Positions 10,518-21,725 of a stretch of DNA of 64,000 nucleotides are shown here, in pieces. The DNA lies in NCBI GenBank assembly GCA_009193035.1, contig SWDT01000069.1, positions 1 to 64,000 of the forward strand. Reading direction: 5' to 3'. This stretch comes from Halicephalobus mephisto (Eukaryota; Nematoda; Chromadorea; Rhabditida; Panagrolaimidae). A program made the position numbers and the translations under genes. Position 1 is the first letter of the stretch. Every line of letters begins with the position of its first letter. A model generated the notes under the pieces. The model was not told the origin of the DNA, did no database searches, and saw only the letters and a program-made list of their open reading frames with translations.

Positions 10518-13500
10518 ATGGAATCTCAGAAAATCGGTTACTTTTTATTGATACTTTTTGCTTGTGGATGTCAAAATAAAACTGATGGATTGAAGAATGA
10601 AAAAAAATGTGCCTGGAATGTGAGTTCATTGGTTTTCAATTTATTTATTTTATCTACTATGGAGTATTTCAGAACTGTCCAATATTCTCGACTTCCGGGG
10701 AAAAGGATTTACCAGAAATTAATGTCCATCTGATTCCACATACCCACGATGACTTGGGATGGATTGTCAACGTGGACGAGTACTTCTCTAGATGTAAGTG
10801 AAACATAAGAATAGCGTCTAAAATCCCATCACTCTCTAGTTTTTTATTGAAGTTATTTTTCTAATCAAAATAACAGCTCTAACGAATCTAAGGATAGTGT
10901 TTGGGAATTTAAGAAATTGGACTTTTTCGGACATTACTCTCAAGTTACTAGAACTGTTTTCAAAGAATTTGACAGTTTTGATGAGATCATTAGGTGGTGT
11001 CTAATTAATTTCACTTTCTGGATTTTTCAGACACTATCCAGGAATCCGTTGGAGCTGTCATTTGGATAGTGACTATTTAATGTTCTTATCGAGAAAGTAA
11101 TGTTTAATTTTAGTGAGACCAGACCTCATACCAATAGGTGTAGAATTCATCTACAATACTGTGCTCATTGAACTTGAACGAGACCCTTCTAAACGATTTA
11201 GTTTCGCGGAGACAGGATACCTCACTCGATGGGTGGAATCTCACGATGAGCAGGACAATGCGAGGTTGAAGAGACTGATTGAAAACGGGCAAATTGAACT
11301 GATCGGAGGAGGGTGGGTCCAGCCAGACGAGGCTGCAAGTCACTATGTTGAGCTCATCGACCAATACACCTTGGGGTTGAGGATACTGAACGAGTCCTAC
11401 GGGGAATGCGGAAGACCCAAGGTAGCCTGGCAGATTGATCCCTTCGGACATAGCAGAGAACACGCCAACATTGCTGTGGGGATCGGATACGAAGCCCTGT
11501 TCTTTGCGAGATTGCACTACTTGGAACATGAGAAAAGAGTCAAGAATAAATCTCTGGAGTTCTTATGGGGAACTAGTGATGACTTTAGTGAGTTTCTGTT
11601 ATTCAATGACTAATTTAAAAAAGTCTTTAGAAACGAATCAGATGTTAACAGGTCAGTTTTACCAGGGGAACTATGGTCCTCCCTCGGGCTACTGCTTCGA
11701 CGCTCTCTGCAAAGATGAGCCAATAGTCACTTCCCCCAAGCTCCAAGGGTTCAATATCGACTCGAAAGTGAATGGTCTCATCGAGTTCGTCAAGACCCAA
11801 GTGAAAACCCAAAGACACCGTAACGTCATGCTCTTGATGGGGGGAGACTTCCAGTACAGTAATGCCAATGAAGTATTCACCAACATAGACAAACTCATCA
11901 AAGCTGCAAATGCCAGGAGCAATGAGACGAAACTTACATTCAAATACAGTACTCCATCGTGTTATGTCAACGCTTTGGCAGGTGCTGAACCGAAGTTGCC
12001 CCAGAGGACGGGAGACACTTTTCCTCATGCTACAGCTAATCACAGTTACTGGACAGGTGGGTGGAAAGTATGTAGATATTTCCTTAGGGAATTTTTAACG
12101 ATCATGTTTTAAGTAAGAGCTGAAATTACAGTAACGTGTTGGACAATAGTTATTGAAGAAGATTTCAGGTTACTTTACAAGCAAACCAGTCATGAAAGGC
12201 CTTGTTCGAAGCTCCAGCAACTTCCTCCAGCTTGTCAGATCTCTAGACGCTTTGGCGTTGTTCCAGGACAATGAAAACTCTGCAAATATCGAGGAACTAG
12301 AAAGAGCTGTCGCCCTCAGTCAGCACCATGATGCTGTCACGTAGGATTCCGGAGTGGTATTTGTTTATTCCTATAAAACAATTTCAGAGGAACTTCGAAA
12401 GAGAACGTAACTAAAGACTACGAAAGACGACTACTAGATGGCTGGAAAAGCAGCCAAGTGGTCCTGCAACGGACATTGCAGAAACTCTCCAATGCCCCGA
12501 GCAATATTACCTTTCCAAAGCAGTTTATATGTCTACTTTCTAATGAGTCAATTTGCCCGCTGACTAAGTAGCTGATTACTGATCTGATTGTCGATAATTA
12601 ATATTTGTAGTTTCAGAGGAGTCAAAAAACTCGCCCTAATGGTTTATAATGGACATAGTCATACTGTAAATACAGTGCTGAGAGTTCCTTATTATTACGA
12701 TATAGTCAATTTGAAAGGACCCAAGGGGGAGGACGTCGAATTCGAATTGAAGAAGAGCTTTATCCCGAAGACCCAGCTGACGAGTAATGACAGTGCTCCT
12801 TATGAGTTGCAGTTCCCGGTGGAGATCCCAGCTTTGGGATTCAAGACATTCTTCGTCTCTAGGGAGAAGAAAGGCACAGATAGGTTCGGTTAAACGTTAA
12901 AATAATTTTAAAAGACAAATCAGTTCGAATAAAAGATGACTTTTCGTTTCAGGACCACAACTTCTTTCAACAAATCCCATAGTGCTCCAAAAGTCTTTCA
13001 AAGAAAAAGAGTCACAAGATATAAGAGGGAAATTCCCTCTACAGTACCTTCAAAAGATATAGTATTGAAAGATTCACAAGAAACAAAAATAACCAACAAT
13101 ATTATTGAAGTCACTTTTGACTCTTCTGGAAGACTGAAGAAGTTTACCAATTTGAAGGAGAATATTACTCATGACTTGACTCAAGAATTTCTATATTACG
13201 AATCCAAGAACAAAAGCTTCTTCCTCGATCAAGCAAGTGGAGCCTATATTTTCCGACCCAAGGCAGAAGCCAAGAAGTTTGAAGACAAGATTTCTATTGA
13301 AGTAAGTTCCGGCAAGTTCATTCAAGAAGTCAGGCAGATTGTGAATCCTTGGATTAGCCAAGTAGTCAGGTTGTTTGTCAACAGCAGTATTGTGGAATTT
13401 GACTGGATTATTGGGCCTATTTTGAAAGAAGAAAAGTGAGTTATGTTGATGGTAGAAAAGGCAGAATTGATGGATTCTTGAACACTGTTCTTAAGGTCAT

Positions 13501-14620
13501 TAGAGCTGTCAAAACCTCTATCCAAATGACAGCTCTAGTAAACTCTTGGATAATATCTGTAAAACTGGAAAATTAGAATTACTTAGACACTATCCTCAAG
13601 TTCATTAGAACTATCAACATCATTTCAGATTTCCTTTGAATTTTCGCTTATTTTACTTTCCAGAGACCCTGTCGGAAAAGAAATCATCACTCGATACACT
13701 GCAAAGTCCATCAAAAACAATGGCGAATTTTCCACAGATTCCAATGGCAGACAGATGGTTAATAGAATGTGAGTCCATTAATCACAGTAACTGGCAAATT
13801 CATAGTTTCAGCCGAAATCAGGCACCTTATTATGAATTCGAAAAAACTGAACCTATTTCTGGGAATTATTATCCTGTCCCCACCAGAATCCAAATCTCGG
13901 ACAAGTCTTCTCAGTTGACGATTTTGACGGATCGAAGTCAAGGTGGAACTTCTCTCGTCGACGGTCAAGTGGAGTTGATGCTGCATCGAAGAATGTACCA
14001 AGACGACAATTTCGGAGTAGAAGAGGCCTTAGACGAGCCTGGTAGTGATAAAAGGGGCTTGATTGCTCGTGGAAGGCACTGGCTGATATTGGAGAACACG
14101 AATGATCAAGCGAACCAACGAAAGCTGGCTTTGGAGCTCTTCCATCAACCAATAGTCACTTTCTCCCCGATAAATTCCGCCTCGAACTTCAGGTCTTCTG
14201 CACTAACGGAATTCACCGGGATTCAGAGGGCACTCCCAGAGAATATTCATCTGTTGACATTGAAGCAGATCTCGAAGGATTCAGTGTTGTTGAGATTGGA
14301 GCACTTTCTTCAAAACGGAGAAGACTGGTCTCTTGCCCAGACAGTTGCCGTGGATGTGGACCAGATATTCTCCACACTCGACGTCATCTCTGTGGAGGAG
14401 TTGCTTCTGGCTGGAAACGTGAAAACCGGAGAGAAACAAGATCTTCCAAAGTCGTGGAACCGATCAGCGCGGATTCTGAAGGGCTCTGAAAAAGGTTTGG
14501 TTCTGTAGTCTTATTGAAATCTTATCAAACATGTTTTCAGAGAGATTCACAGTCCAACTACAGCCAATGGAAATCAAAACACTGTTGGTAGAAGTGAAAT
14601 TCCGAAAACAAACAGCATAA
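10518..14620 (+). CDS. lysosomal-type alpha-mannosidase (GH38)
   Basis: Eleven exons with consistent phases: 10518-10619, 10673-10793, 11114-11587, 11631-12056, 12169-12340, 12388-12567, 12617-12883, 12953-13435, 13664-13768, 13812-14494, 14541-14620; 1030 aa, close to the usual 950-1010. The N-terminus has a hydrophobic signal segment ([12 protein letters not shown]). GH38 landmarks: HTHDDLGW (57-64, zinc ligands H59/D61), WQIDPFGHS with the nucleophile D183, [10 protein letters not shown] (about 424-433, zinc histidine), and the beta domain with [10 protein letters not shown] and [10 protein letters not shown]. These match lysosomal MAN2B1-type enzymes, which trim alpha-linked mannose during glycoprotein breakdown, better than the Golgi type II enzymes, which carry an N-terminal membrane anchor. 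A 43-nt intron (13769-13811) resolves an apparent frameshift. Introns 2 and 8 carry palindromic repeats. AATAAA signals lie at about 14680. Confidence 0.92.
10871..11060. repeat. intronic palindromic repeat doublet (mannosidase intron 2)
   Basis: Two adjacent units (10871-10957 and 10970-11060) have the pattern AACAGCTC..GGATAGTGT..AATT..GACACTATCC..TTGGAGCTGT, each an imperfect hairpin. Same family as the doublets at 13440, 24715, 28322, 29780, 31711 and 47426. Confidence 0.65.
13440..13617. repeat. intronic palindromic repeat doublet (mannosidase intron 8)
   Basis: A degenerate first unit ends with CATTAGAGCTGTC at about 13510. The second unit, 13527-13617, runs from ACAGCTCTAGTAAA to TTAGACACTATCCTCAAGTTCATTAGAACT. 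Same family as 10871-11060. Confidence 0.55.
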
Positions 14621-17600
14621 AAGTTAAAATTTAAACTCATTGCAGTAATTTAATTGTATTTTTTTAAAAATGTTCCTAATAAATTTAATAAACAAAAAGG
14701 GAAAATAGAGATTTTTGGTAGAGTTGATCTTAGATGATTGAAAATACTTTTTTTCATCCTAATTATTGCAGTATCAGACACTTGCAGGAATAATTTTTAA
14801 GTACATTAAAACTAACATCAAGATGATCGCTGATTACGTTATCATATGACTACAAGATAAATACGTGATATGAGTTCACTTTAAAAATTCCATATGCTTT
14901 TGCACTTTACCCTAATTCACGAAACCTCCTCGTTACCATGGATCATAAAATGAAAGAAACTATCTTACGTCAAGAACTCGGTACCAAAACCGGTGATTGC
15001 AAATGCCACAATCCTAGGATCCCTAAGGGACTAATTAATCTCCATCGTTATATATCACGAAAATTGGTGGGATACCTTGTAAGCCAGTAAATTTAAAAAA
15101 GTTAATAATTTTTTGCAATGTAAACTACTATTTTAAAATTCAAATGTATTCTCGAATTTGTTTGCGTCTTGAATAGTTGAATAGCAACTACAAAACGGTA
15201 GTAAAAACACGATTTCTATCACTCTAGATGATTTTCCTTTGATAGTCATCATTTTCTAGAAAGTCGATTAAATAACGTAATTTCAAATACAATTGGAAAA
15301 AATAATTAATTCCAATACACTGCTACAAATTCTATTTCTGACTTCTTTGAACTTTTTTAGTAAAATTAAGTCTTTATAATTTCCTTGAATTTGCATTAAC
15401 TTTCAAAAATAGTTCCTGTTTATAATTTCCAGAGCCTTGGAACTTCTCTTCGAAATATAAAAATTTAATAGAATATTCTAAAGTCTTGAAAATATCTTTA
15501 AAATTTTGGAAATATTCCAAATTCTAATGGACATTTGGAATCAACACCTGAAATCTCACATGCTAGAGATTTTTAAAAATTTATTCCGAAACAGTTCCGT
15601 GATAAACTACATTTTTTCTTACAGTACTGTTTTCACTTCAGAATACAATTTCCCAACTTTCCACTTCCGGAATTATTCCATATTCTCCTGGAAGTTTAGA
15701 ATCACCTGAAATCCCACGTTTTAAAAGTTTCTGGAAATTTTCTCAGACATTCTCGTAAAAACATATGTTTATTTTTCTGTTACGATGTGGTTTCCGATTC
15801 AAAATTACAAAAGCTTTTATTTTTGAAATCCTTTAAAAACTGCCCAAAATTTCACGCTCTGGGAAATGCTCAATTGTTCCTGAGGTAATTTCGTAACAAC
15901 CTTTATTTTTAACTTTTACTACAATTCTTAACTCCGGGATTTTTCAATTTCTATTTTCGGAACCCTTTAGAAATCGAGTATACTTCCAAGAATACTTTTT
16001 TTGGTTTCTGACGTACTAACTTTAACCTTCAAAATTTCGAAGAATTAGATTCTACTTTAAGTATTTTTAATAAGTGTCACATTTCATCTTTAGTTCAGAG
16101 ATTAAACAAGAATTTGAGAATTTAATAAGCGGAATCAGAATCCCAGAGGCTCTCACATGGTTTTTGATTTGTTGTCGATAAGTAGATGAGTATTGTAGGG
16201 ATTCAAGAAACATATGTATTAAGATTTCCAAAAGTCAGAAAATTCCTTAACAGAAATGGCAAATTTAAAAGATCTCTTGAGGATTACTGTAACCTATTCA
16301 TTATTTAATTGCCTCTAACATTTAGGAACCTTGGTTGACGGTATTTATCTCCAAAAATGCCATGAATAATTGCAAATTGAAAGTTGTCCTTTTTGGTTAC
16401 AGACAGTTTATTTTTACTAAATAAGGTTTAAATAATATAGTGATCTCTAGATTTGTTTCCAAAATTTGGTGTCTTACAGAAGATGTAGCTCATTGAAGCT
16501 AATACTATAAGCTTTAAAGTTTACATGTTATTTTCTATTTGAAATACAGAAGGCTTCAAATATTCCGGACGGATTAAAATGGGGTATAACTTGACCTGTA
16601 GTGGATTAGGTATAAAACTGTTCTCCTGGAATATCTTAAAATCTTATGCACTTTTTCGATTTCGAAATTCGAAGAGATGTTGTGTTTTCCAGTTTGTTTA
16701 TCCGTGGATTTGTCCTTCTTTATTTCCATTCAATTAAATATATAGTGATACCATATATCTTCCATGTAATTGAATTTTCAATATTAATTATGAGAGTTCC
16801 TAAAGACCATAAATGAAAATTGCATTTTTGGTGATCTTTGAAATTTATTTTTTTGACGTCTGGAGGTTCCGAGCTTCTGTCTCGAATTTCAAATTTCCGC
16901 AGACTTTTATGGGAATTTTTCAAATTTCAAGATTAAGCATGTCACTTTAGTATTATTCTCAAACATCTCTCAAGATGGTTTTGAAGACGAACAAGATCCC
17001 AAAAACCCGTAATAAAATCAGAAATTATCAAAGAGTTGAGATTATGAACTCCCATATGTCGGAAAATGCCTATTAATTAATAAAACTATAAATAAAAATA
17101 ATTTTGTGTTTTAATTCCGGAAGTGTGTCTATTAAAAAACGTTTTAATTCTCGTTATTGTTTTTATTATGAATCCACAAAATGCCACTATAATTAATAGA
17201 AGAAAACCTTCTATAAGCACCAAAATACGTTTTAATATTTAATGAATAAATTGTGTAAAAATAGCACAGGATTTCCCCCAGTGTAAAAACAATTTAATTT
17301 CCATGTTGTTTTGCACGTGAAGGTTTATGTAGTGTAGAGGTGAGTTGTCTAATCCTGGATTTTGTTTATCTTAGAGATATTTCCGAAAACAGAAAATCCC
17401 ATTCGATCATTAGTCTTTAAACATTCAATTTCTATATCAGGCGTTTGAGGATCGATGTCAGAAGCATGGAAAATAAAATTCGGATAATCTTTGTGGTTTG
17501 ATTCCAGGAGTCAAGCCAGCACAAAATACACTGTAAGGACGATAAATTAGATTAAATAGTTGAGCATACTTTATTTAATTTCCTAAGGATATATGTGATA
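14621..17600. other. AT-rich non-coding stretch after the mannosidase
   Basis: Apart from the small ORF at 14938-15090, I see only AT-rich sequence with short chance ORFs (15506-15709 +, 16720-16923 -). No RNA genes, splice-consistent exons or inverted repeats are recognised. Confidence 0.4.
14938..15090 (+). CDS. candidate small ORF or first exon (50 codons)
   Basis: An ATG-initiated frame of 50 codons starts MDHKMKETILRQELG, includes CKCHNPRIPKG and ends LVSQ. It lies in a patch of higher GC than its surroundings. A GTAAGC splice donor at 15079-15084, in frame after GYL, allows it to be the first exon (14938-15078) of a gene whose remaining exons I could not find. No family is recognised. 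It may be chance. Confidence 0.22.
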   Translation: MDHKMKETILRQELGTKTGDCKCHNPRIPKGLINLHRYISRKLVGYLVSQ

Positions 17601-17610
17601 CGAGAAGAAA

Positions 17611-17730
17611 GGATTCCGGGAGCGTTTCCGCTCCCAATCCGGCTCTAGCTGGATTTAGGGGATAAGAAACAAGGGGAGTCTGGGAACGTTTCCACTCCTT
17701 ATCCGGTTTTAGCCAGATTTTAGGGGCAAA
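17611..17730. repeat. two-copy tandem repeat with internal hairpins
   Basis: 17611-17664 and 17678-17730 are related copies about 67 bp apart (CCGGGAGCGTTTCCGCTCCC.. and CTGGGAACGTTTCCACTCC.., each followed by ATCCGG..TTTAGCxxGATTTtAGGGG). Copy 1 contains a perfect 7-bp stem, GGGAGCG/CGCTCCC. GC-rich within an AT-rich region. Function unknown. Confidence 0.55.
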
Positions 17731-17943
17731 GGTAAAATGTCTCACATTCCATCAGAAGGCCCTATCGCCGTCCTTTGCTCCCAGAGACAAAGCTGAACTG
17801 TTCACTTTTAGTTCCCATCGTCGTTATCGACGACAACTTCCAAATATGAAAACAATAGAAAATCCATTTTTTATTGTAAAAATCTAAGACTGTTGGATTT
17901 TTCCATGGAAATAGACTTTATGACTAATGTATACAACATTTAC

Positions 17944-18216
17944 CTTACATTTAGCATTTATCATGACTTCATATAATCTATTCCTTGGACATTTAAAGTC
18001 CTGTGATTTCCCGAAGGTACGAATACACCACGGATTAGCAAAATTTTTGCACATTGCACACCCCGCATTACCGGTAGAACAGTGATTAATTTTACTGACA
18101 CCCGTAGTCGTTTCCTTTGCCAGTTCCGTGCTATCCAGTCTTTTGCAAAAATCTGATTCCTTCCTGTCATCCTTCAGAGCTACATCTTCCGTCTGAAGAA
18201 CGTACTTGAAAAAATT
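17944..18216 (-). CDS. candidate cysteine-rich exon, unknown gene
   Basis: On the - strand a 91-codon open segment lies between a TTTTTAG acceptor (just above 18216) and a GTAAAT donor (below 17944). It is too ATG-poor to be found as an ATG-initiated ORF. It has seven Cys (DFCKR, NHCS, AGCAMCKNF, PWCIR, FKCPRN, AKCK), higher GC than its flanks and no hydrophobic segment. This suggests part of a small secreted, disulfide-bonded protein. I do not recognise the fold. If the donor is not used, the frame continues 20 codons to a TAG near 17884. Upstream partners may be the segments at 18636-18760 and about 19290-19410 on the same strand, but their phases do not join cleanly. Confidence 0.4.
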
Positions 18217-18392
18217 CTAAAAAGTGATGGAATCGAAATTCTGATTTCCATGTGAAATTGAACAGATGACATGTGATGTCATTTTGACTCATATTGCTCA
18301 ACTAGGGAGCTTGGTAGAGGTTAAATTGTTTATTTTTAATTTTTCAGACTCCAAAGTTGTTTTTATGAAATTTACTAATTAATTATTGAAGC

Positions 18393-18506
18393 ATGTTTGG
18401 CTGGTTGGTGGGATTTCTTCTAATAATTGTAGTGTTACTTTGTGGATTTAAAATAACAAAAGAATTAGCAATTTTAAAACGTTCTTTAATAACTGCACTA
18501 CTGTAA
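18393..18506 (+). CDS. candidate 37-aa transmembrane microprotein
   Basis: The ATG-initiated frame MFGWLVGFLLIIVVLLCGFK.. has one strongly hydrophobic segment (residues 3-19) followed by a basic tail ending LKRSLITALL. It is too short for standard ORF calling. No splice sites are needed. Chance occurrence in AT-rich DNA is a real alternative, because T-rich codons encode hydrophobic residues. Confidence 0.2.
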   Translation: MFGWLVGFLLIIVVLLCGFKITKELAILKRSLITALL

Positions 18507-18635
18507 TTAACAAAACAAAATTAATTTTAATTGTAGTGTCACAATTCAATGTTCAGGGCTTTTTTGTATCCAGAAAATCATAAATAAGTTTAAAATATTT
18601 TTGAAACTTTGGATTTTCAAGAATTTGATCAACTT

Positions 18636-18760
18636 TCAAGACCTCGGCATGAGTGTCTGAAGTTGACGTCCGGTGAAAGGATCACTCCCTAACCTCTGAG
18701 TCAAATTTGAAAAGAATAATAATGGAAACAGACTATTGTCTTTTCCGCAGTCGTTGACGT
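18636..18760 (-). CDS. candidate exon on the - strand, unknown gene
   Basis: After an ATTCCAG acceptor (18761-18767) a 41-codon frame runs from DVNDCGKDN through SNLTQRLGSDPFTGRQ to a TGA at 18636-18638. It is less AT-rich than its surroundings and lies upstream, on the same strand, of the Cys-rich segment at 17944-18216. I could not find a donor that joins the two in phase, so this may be a separate last exon or chance. Confidence 0.2.
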
Positions 18761-18767
18761 CTGGAAT

Positions 18768-21725
18768 TTTAATTTCTCAAGGTTCAGAATTTTGAACTTA
18801 TATTTAAATTTCATTGATAAAAAAATTTCCTTTTTTCTAAACTTTTAAAAATAAATTTTTTAAATTTTTGTATAAATTTCTAAAAACAATAATTTTATTT
18901 AATTAAAATAAAATTAAACTAAAAATCTGGAATTTGTATAAAAATTAAAATTGACTAATTTTGGATTAAGTTCTGAGATCAGGATTGCTAACATATGCTT
19001 AAAGTAAATTTTATTAAATAATAAAATACTAAATCACGTTTTTTTTATAATAAAATTGTTCAGAGTTCATTAATAGTGAGGTTTTTTATTTAATTATTAT
19101 GACGCAGACCGAGACTGCAAGTGTCTGTAAAATTTTTATGGTTCAATCCAATTAGTCGGAGCAAAATGTCGCGAATTCATCATTAGTCTGTGCTAAGATA
19201 GAAAACAGAAATGTAGTAATAATCTTTACTCGAACAATATAACAAAGATCAATTTTTATATTTCCTCCTACACAAGACACCCAAGGTCTCTTTCGTGCCC
19301 TCCAGCACCTCGCGTTCCCTGATGTTCAGACCATCTCCTCAGGTCCTTTCTTTCCAGTCTAGTTTTCTGTCTCAACAATCTGGAACTTTCTCTAAATAAA
19401 GCACAAGTTTTATTCCTGGTCTATATCTTTCGAAATTTATCTTTCGTGGATTTTTTAATTTTTTAAGAAATCAAATATGTATGAAAATTCCAAATTTGTA
19501 AGTCATTTACCGATGAACAGGACGTGGTTTTGGGAAATTACCGGATACACTTGAATCACGGTTATCGGATTTAATGAATATTAAAAAATAGCATTATTTT
19601 TTAAAACTGAATAATATTATTGTTTCTAACAACCTCCAAATTCCAAGAGGAATTAGGTGTCAGGAATGATTAATTTTTTATTTATGAAGATAAGAGAGTC
19701 GAGACTTTGTTCGACGTCACCTGGAGAATTTTTAAAACCTCCCACCTTTGTTCTGCCAATGTTTTTTGAAATACAAAAAAGCAACCTGTTTTCGATGGGA
19801 TATTTCGATGTTTTGATGTTTTGGAATGTTCATAAGTATTTTCATCTATGACTATTAGTCTTAAACGGTGGATAGAGGGTTATGTACTGTATATGTTTTG
19901 GTTCTGAATTTTCTAAATCTATCTAGACGAAATGTAGTTTCAAAAATGAATCACAAAATCCTTATTTCACAAAACCGAAATTGGCACATAAGCTGCTTTA
20001 GTTTCTAAATATCTCAAAAAATTCACTTTGAGATTACTTTGTAAAAAAGTTTATGATTAATTTCAAAATCATGCAAGATTACGAAGCGACCATCGCAAAA
20101 CTGAAATTGTCGTGTAGACGATTTTAGTTTCTGCAAATTTGTGTCGAGACAATGTCGTAAAAAAGCTTTTTCCAATTTTTTTACCATAGTATGGTTTTTT
20201 ATTACTCTAGGATCCCCTTTCCATGCATCTATTGTCCTACTTAATTTGTCTAAAATTCAAGAAGCACTCCCATATAAAATTACCAATAAAGCAGTAATTG
20301 CTTCTGTAAAGCGGAATGTTGTTTATCCTGTAAAGTGCTTGCTGATTCATTCCTACTTTTAGACTTCATCAGATTTGTTCAATTTCTATGTTGTTCAGGC
20401 TTATTTTTCCCGAAAGAAACGAAGGTGAATTTTCTTTGAAAATACAAGTTGATGTTGAGTACTTTTGTGACTTTCCGATTGTTCTCAGACTTGAATTAAA
20501 GCTGATTTAAGAGAGTTTTTTATTTTCTAAAAAGATATCTAATGAAATTCCTAGGTCAGGAGGTTTGGTTTTCATTCTGTAATTAGTGAAGTCGATGAGA
20601 TTAGTCTCATGAAATCCATGTTGAAAATCCAGTCTTTGCACATTGGTAAAGTAAAAAAGAACAAGATTTTATTTAATTAAATCAAGTAGATTTCTATTTT
20701 TACCGTAAGAATAACTTATGATCTGATAACTGGATTGACATACTGGTAATTCAATTTTAGAACTTTAACTTTTCAAATAATCTTTCAAACAAATCGGTTA
20801 TTAGTTAAATTTGTATTTTCAATTTCTTGTACGCCTGAGTGTCTTCTGCAAATTTCTATTTTCTGAGATTCTTGATGGGGGCTGTAGTTACTGTCTTCAT
20901 GGGGGTACTTTTATGAGAATTACCCTTTTTAAAAATAAATCTGATTTTCAATCCATATCCCCATCGATGCTTTTATCTTTTCTCAATCTTATAGAATTTT
21001 ATTTCTGATCAAAATATTTTTTTAGAAGCTAATCTCTGATGTTATTGAAAGAATGTTTTTGTAAAAATAGTATTCTTTTGAAGAAAGCTGTTTTGACTTC
21101 ATTAATCCATATTAATTGCATGTGTTTACCTTAGTTGTAAAAAGATTTCTGAAGTACGTAAAGTCTAGTTCCTATGAATGGGCACTCGGCAATTCTAGTA
21201 AAATTAAAGACATGTGGATAAGGACTACAAGATGATGCAAATGGACAGAAGATTACTTTTAAGAACGAAAGTGTAACAGTCTGTCAACATTTATTTTCCT
21301 TCTGTTTTCAACAATCTTCTTATTAATCAGTACAGTGCTCCTTTAATCTTTATCTCCTTTCATCATTATGCATCTTGACACCGAATAACACAGCTCTTTT
21401 TGTATTTTTTATTTATATTTTGCTTCGATATAAAGCCTGACAAATAGGGGCTATTTGTCAAATACCAAAGTACAAAAACTTAACTCCTTTGAAAACTCGA
21501 ACTATACTTTGGTTACATGTCTAAAATGAAGAAGCCATAACTAATAAGGAGGATTTGTGACTCTGTTCTTTGGAAAGTTTATCTTTTATAGTCTTCCAAA
21601 GGATTTTCGACTTTTCTCGAGATCACTGGCTTAGTTTTAAATTTAATTGGTTTTTATTTTTTTAAACGAATTTTAATTTTTAAAATATTAATTTTTCGTT
21701 TTGTTATTTTCGACTTTTCATTCGA
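18768..21725. other. AT-rich non-coding stretch
   Basis: Mostly AT-rich. A GC-richer patch at about 19270-19410 is open on the - strand for 44 codons (FRESSRLLRQKTRLERKDL and on), with an AG acceptor just upstream, and could be another exon of an undetected - strand gene. ORFs at 19657, 20141 and 20811 look accidental. Confidence 0.35.

Noticed and set aside
11031..11085. Possible extra mannosidase exon (YTIQESVG..) in phase with exon 2
   Set aside because: The segment is the right arm of a dispersed palindromic repeat. Splicing 10793 directly to 11114 is in phase and gives the family sequence [16 protein letters not shown].
11645..12043. 132-codon - strand frame opposite mannosidase exon 4
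   Set aside because: Antisense shadow of a well-supported GH38 exon.
20141..20362. 73-codon + strand ORF in the long AT-rich region
   Set aside because: No ATG start in its favourable context, no family similarity and flanks equally AT-rich.
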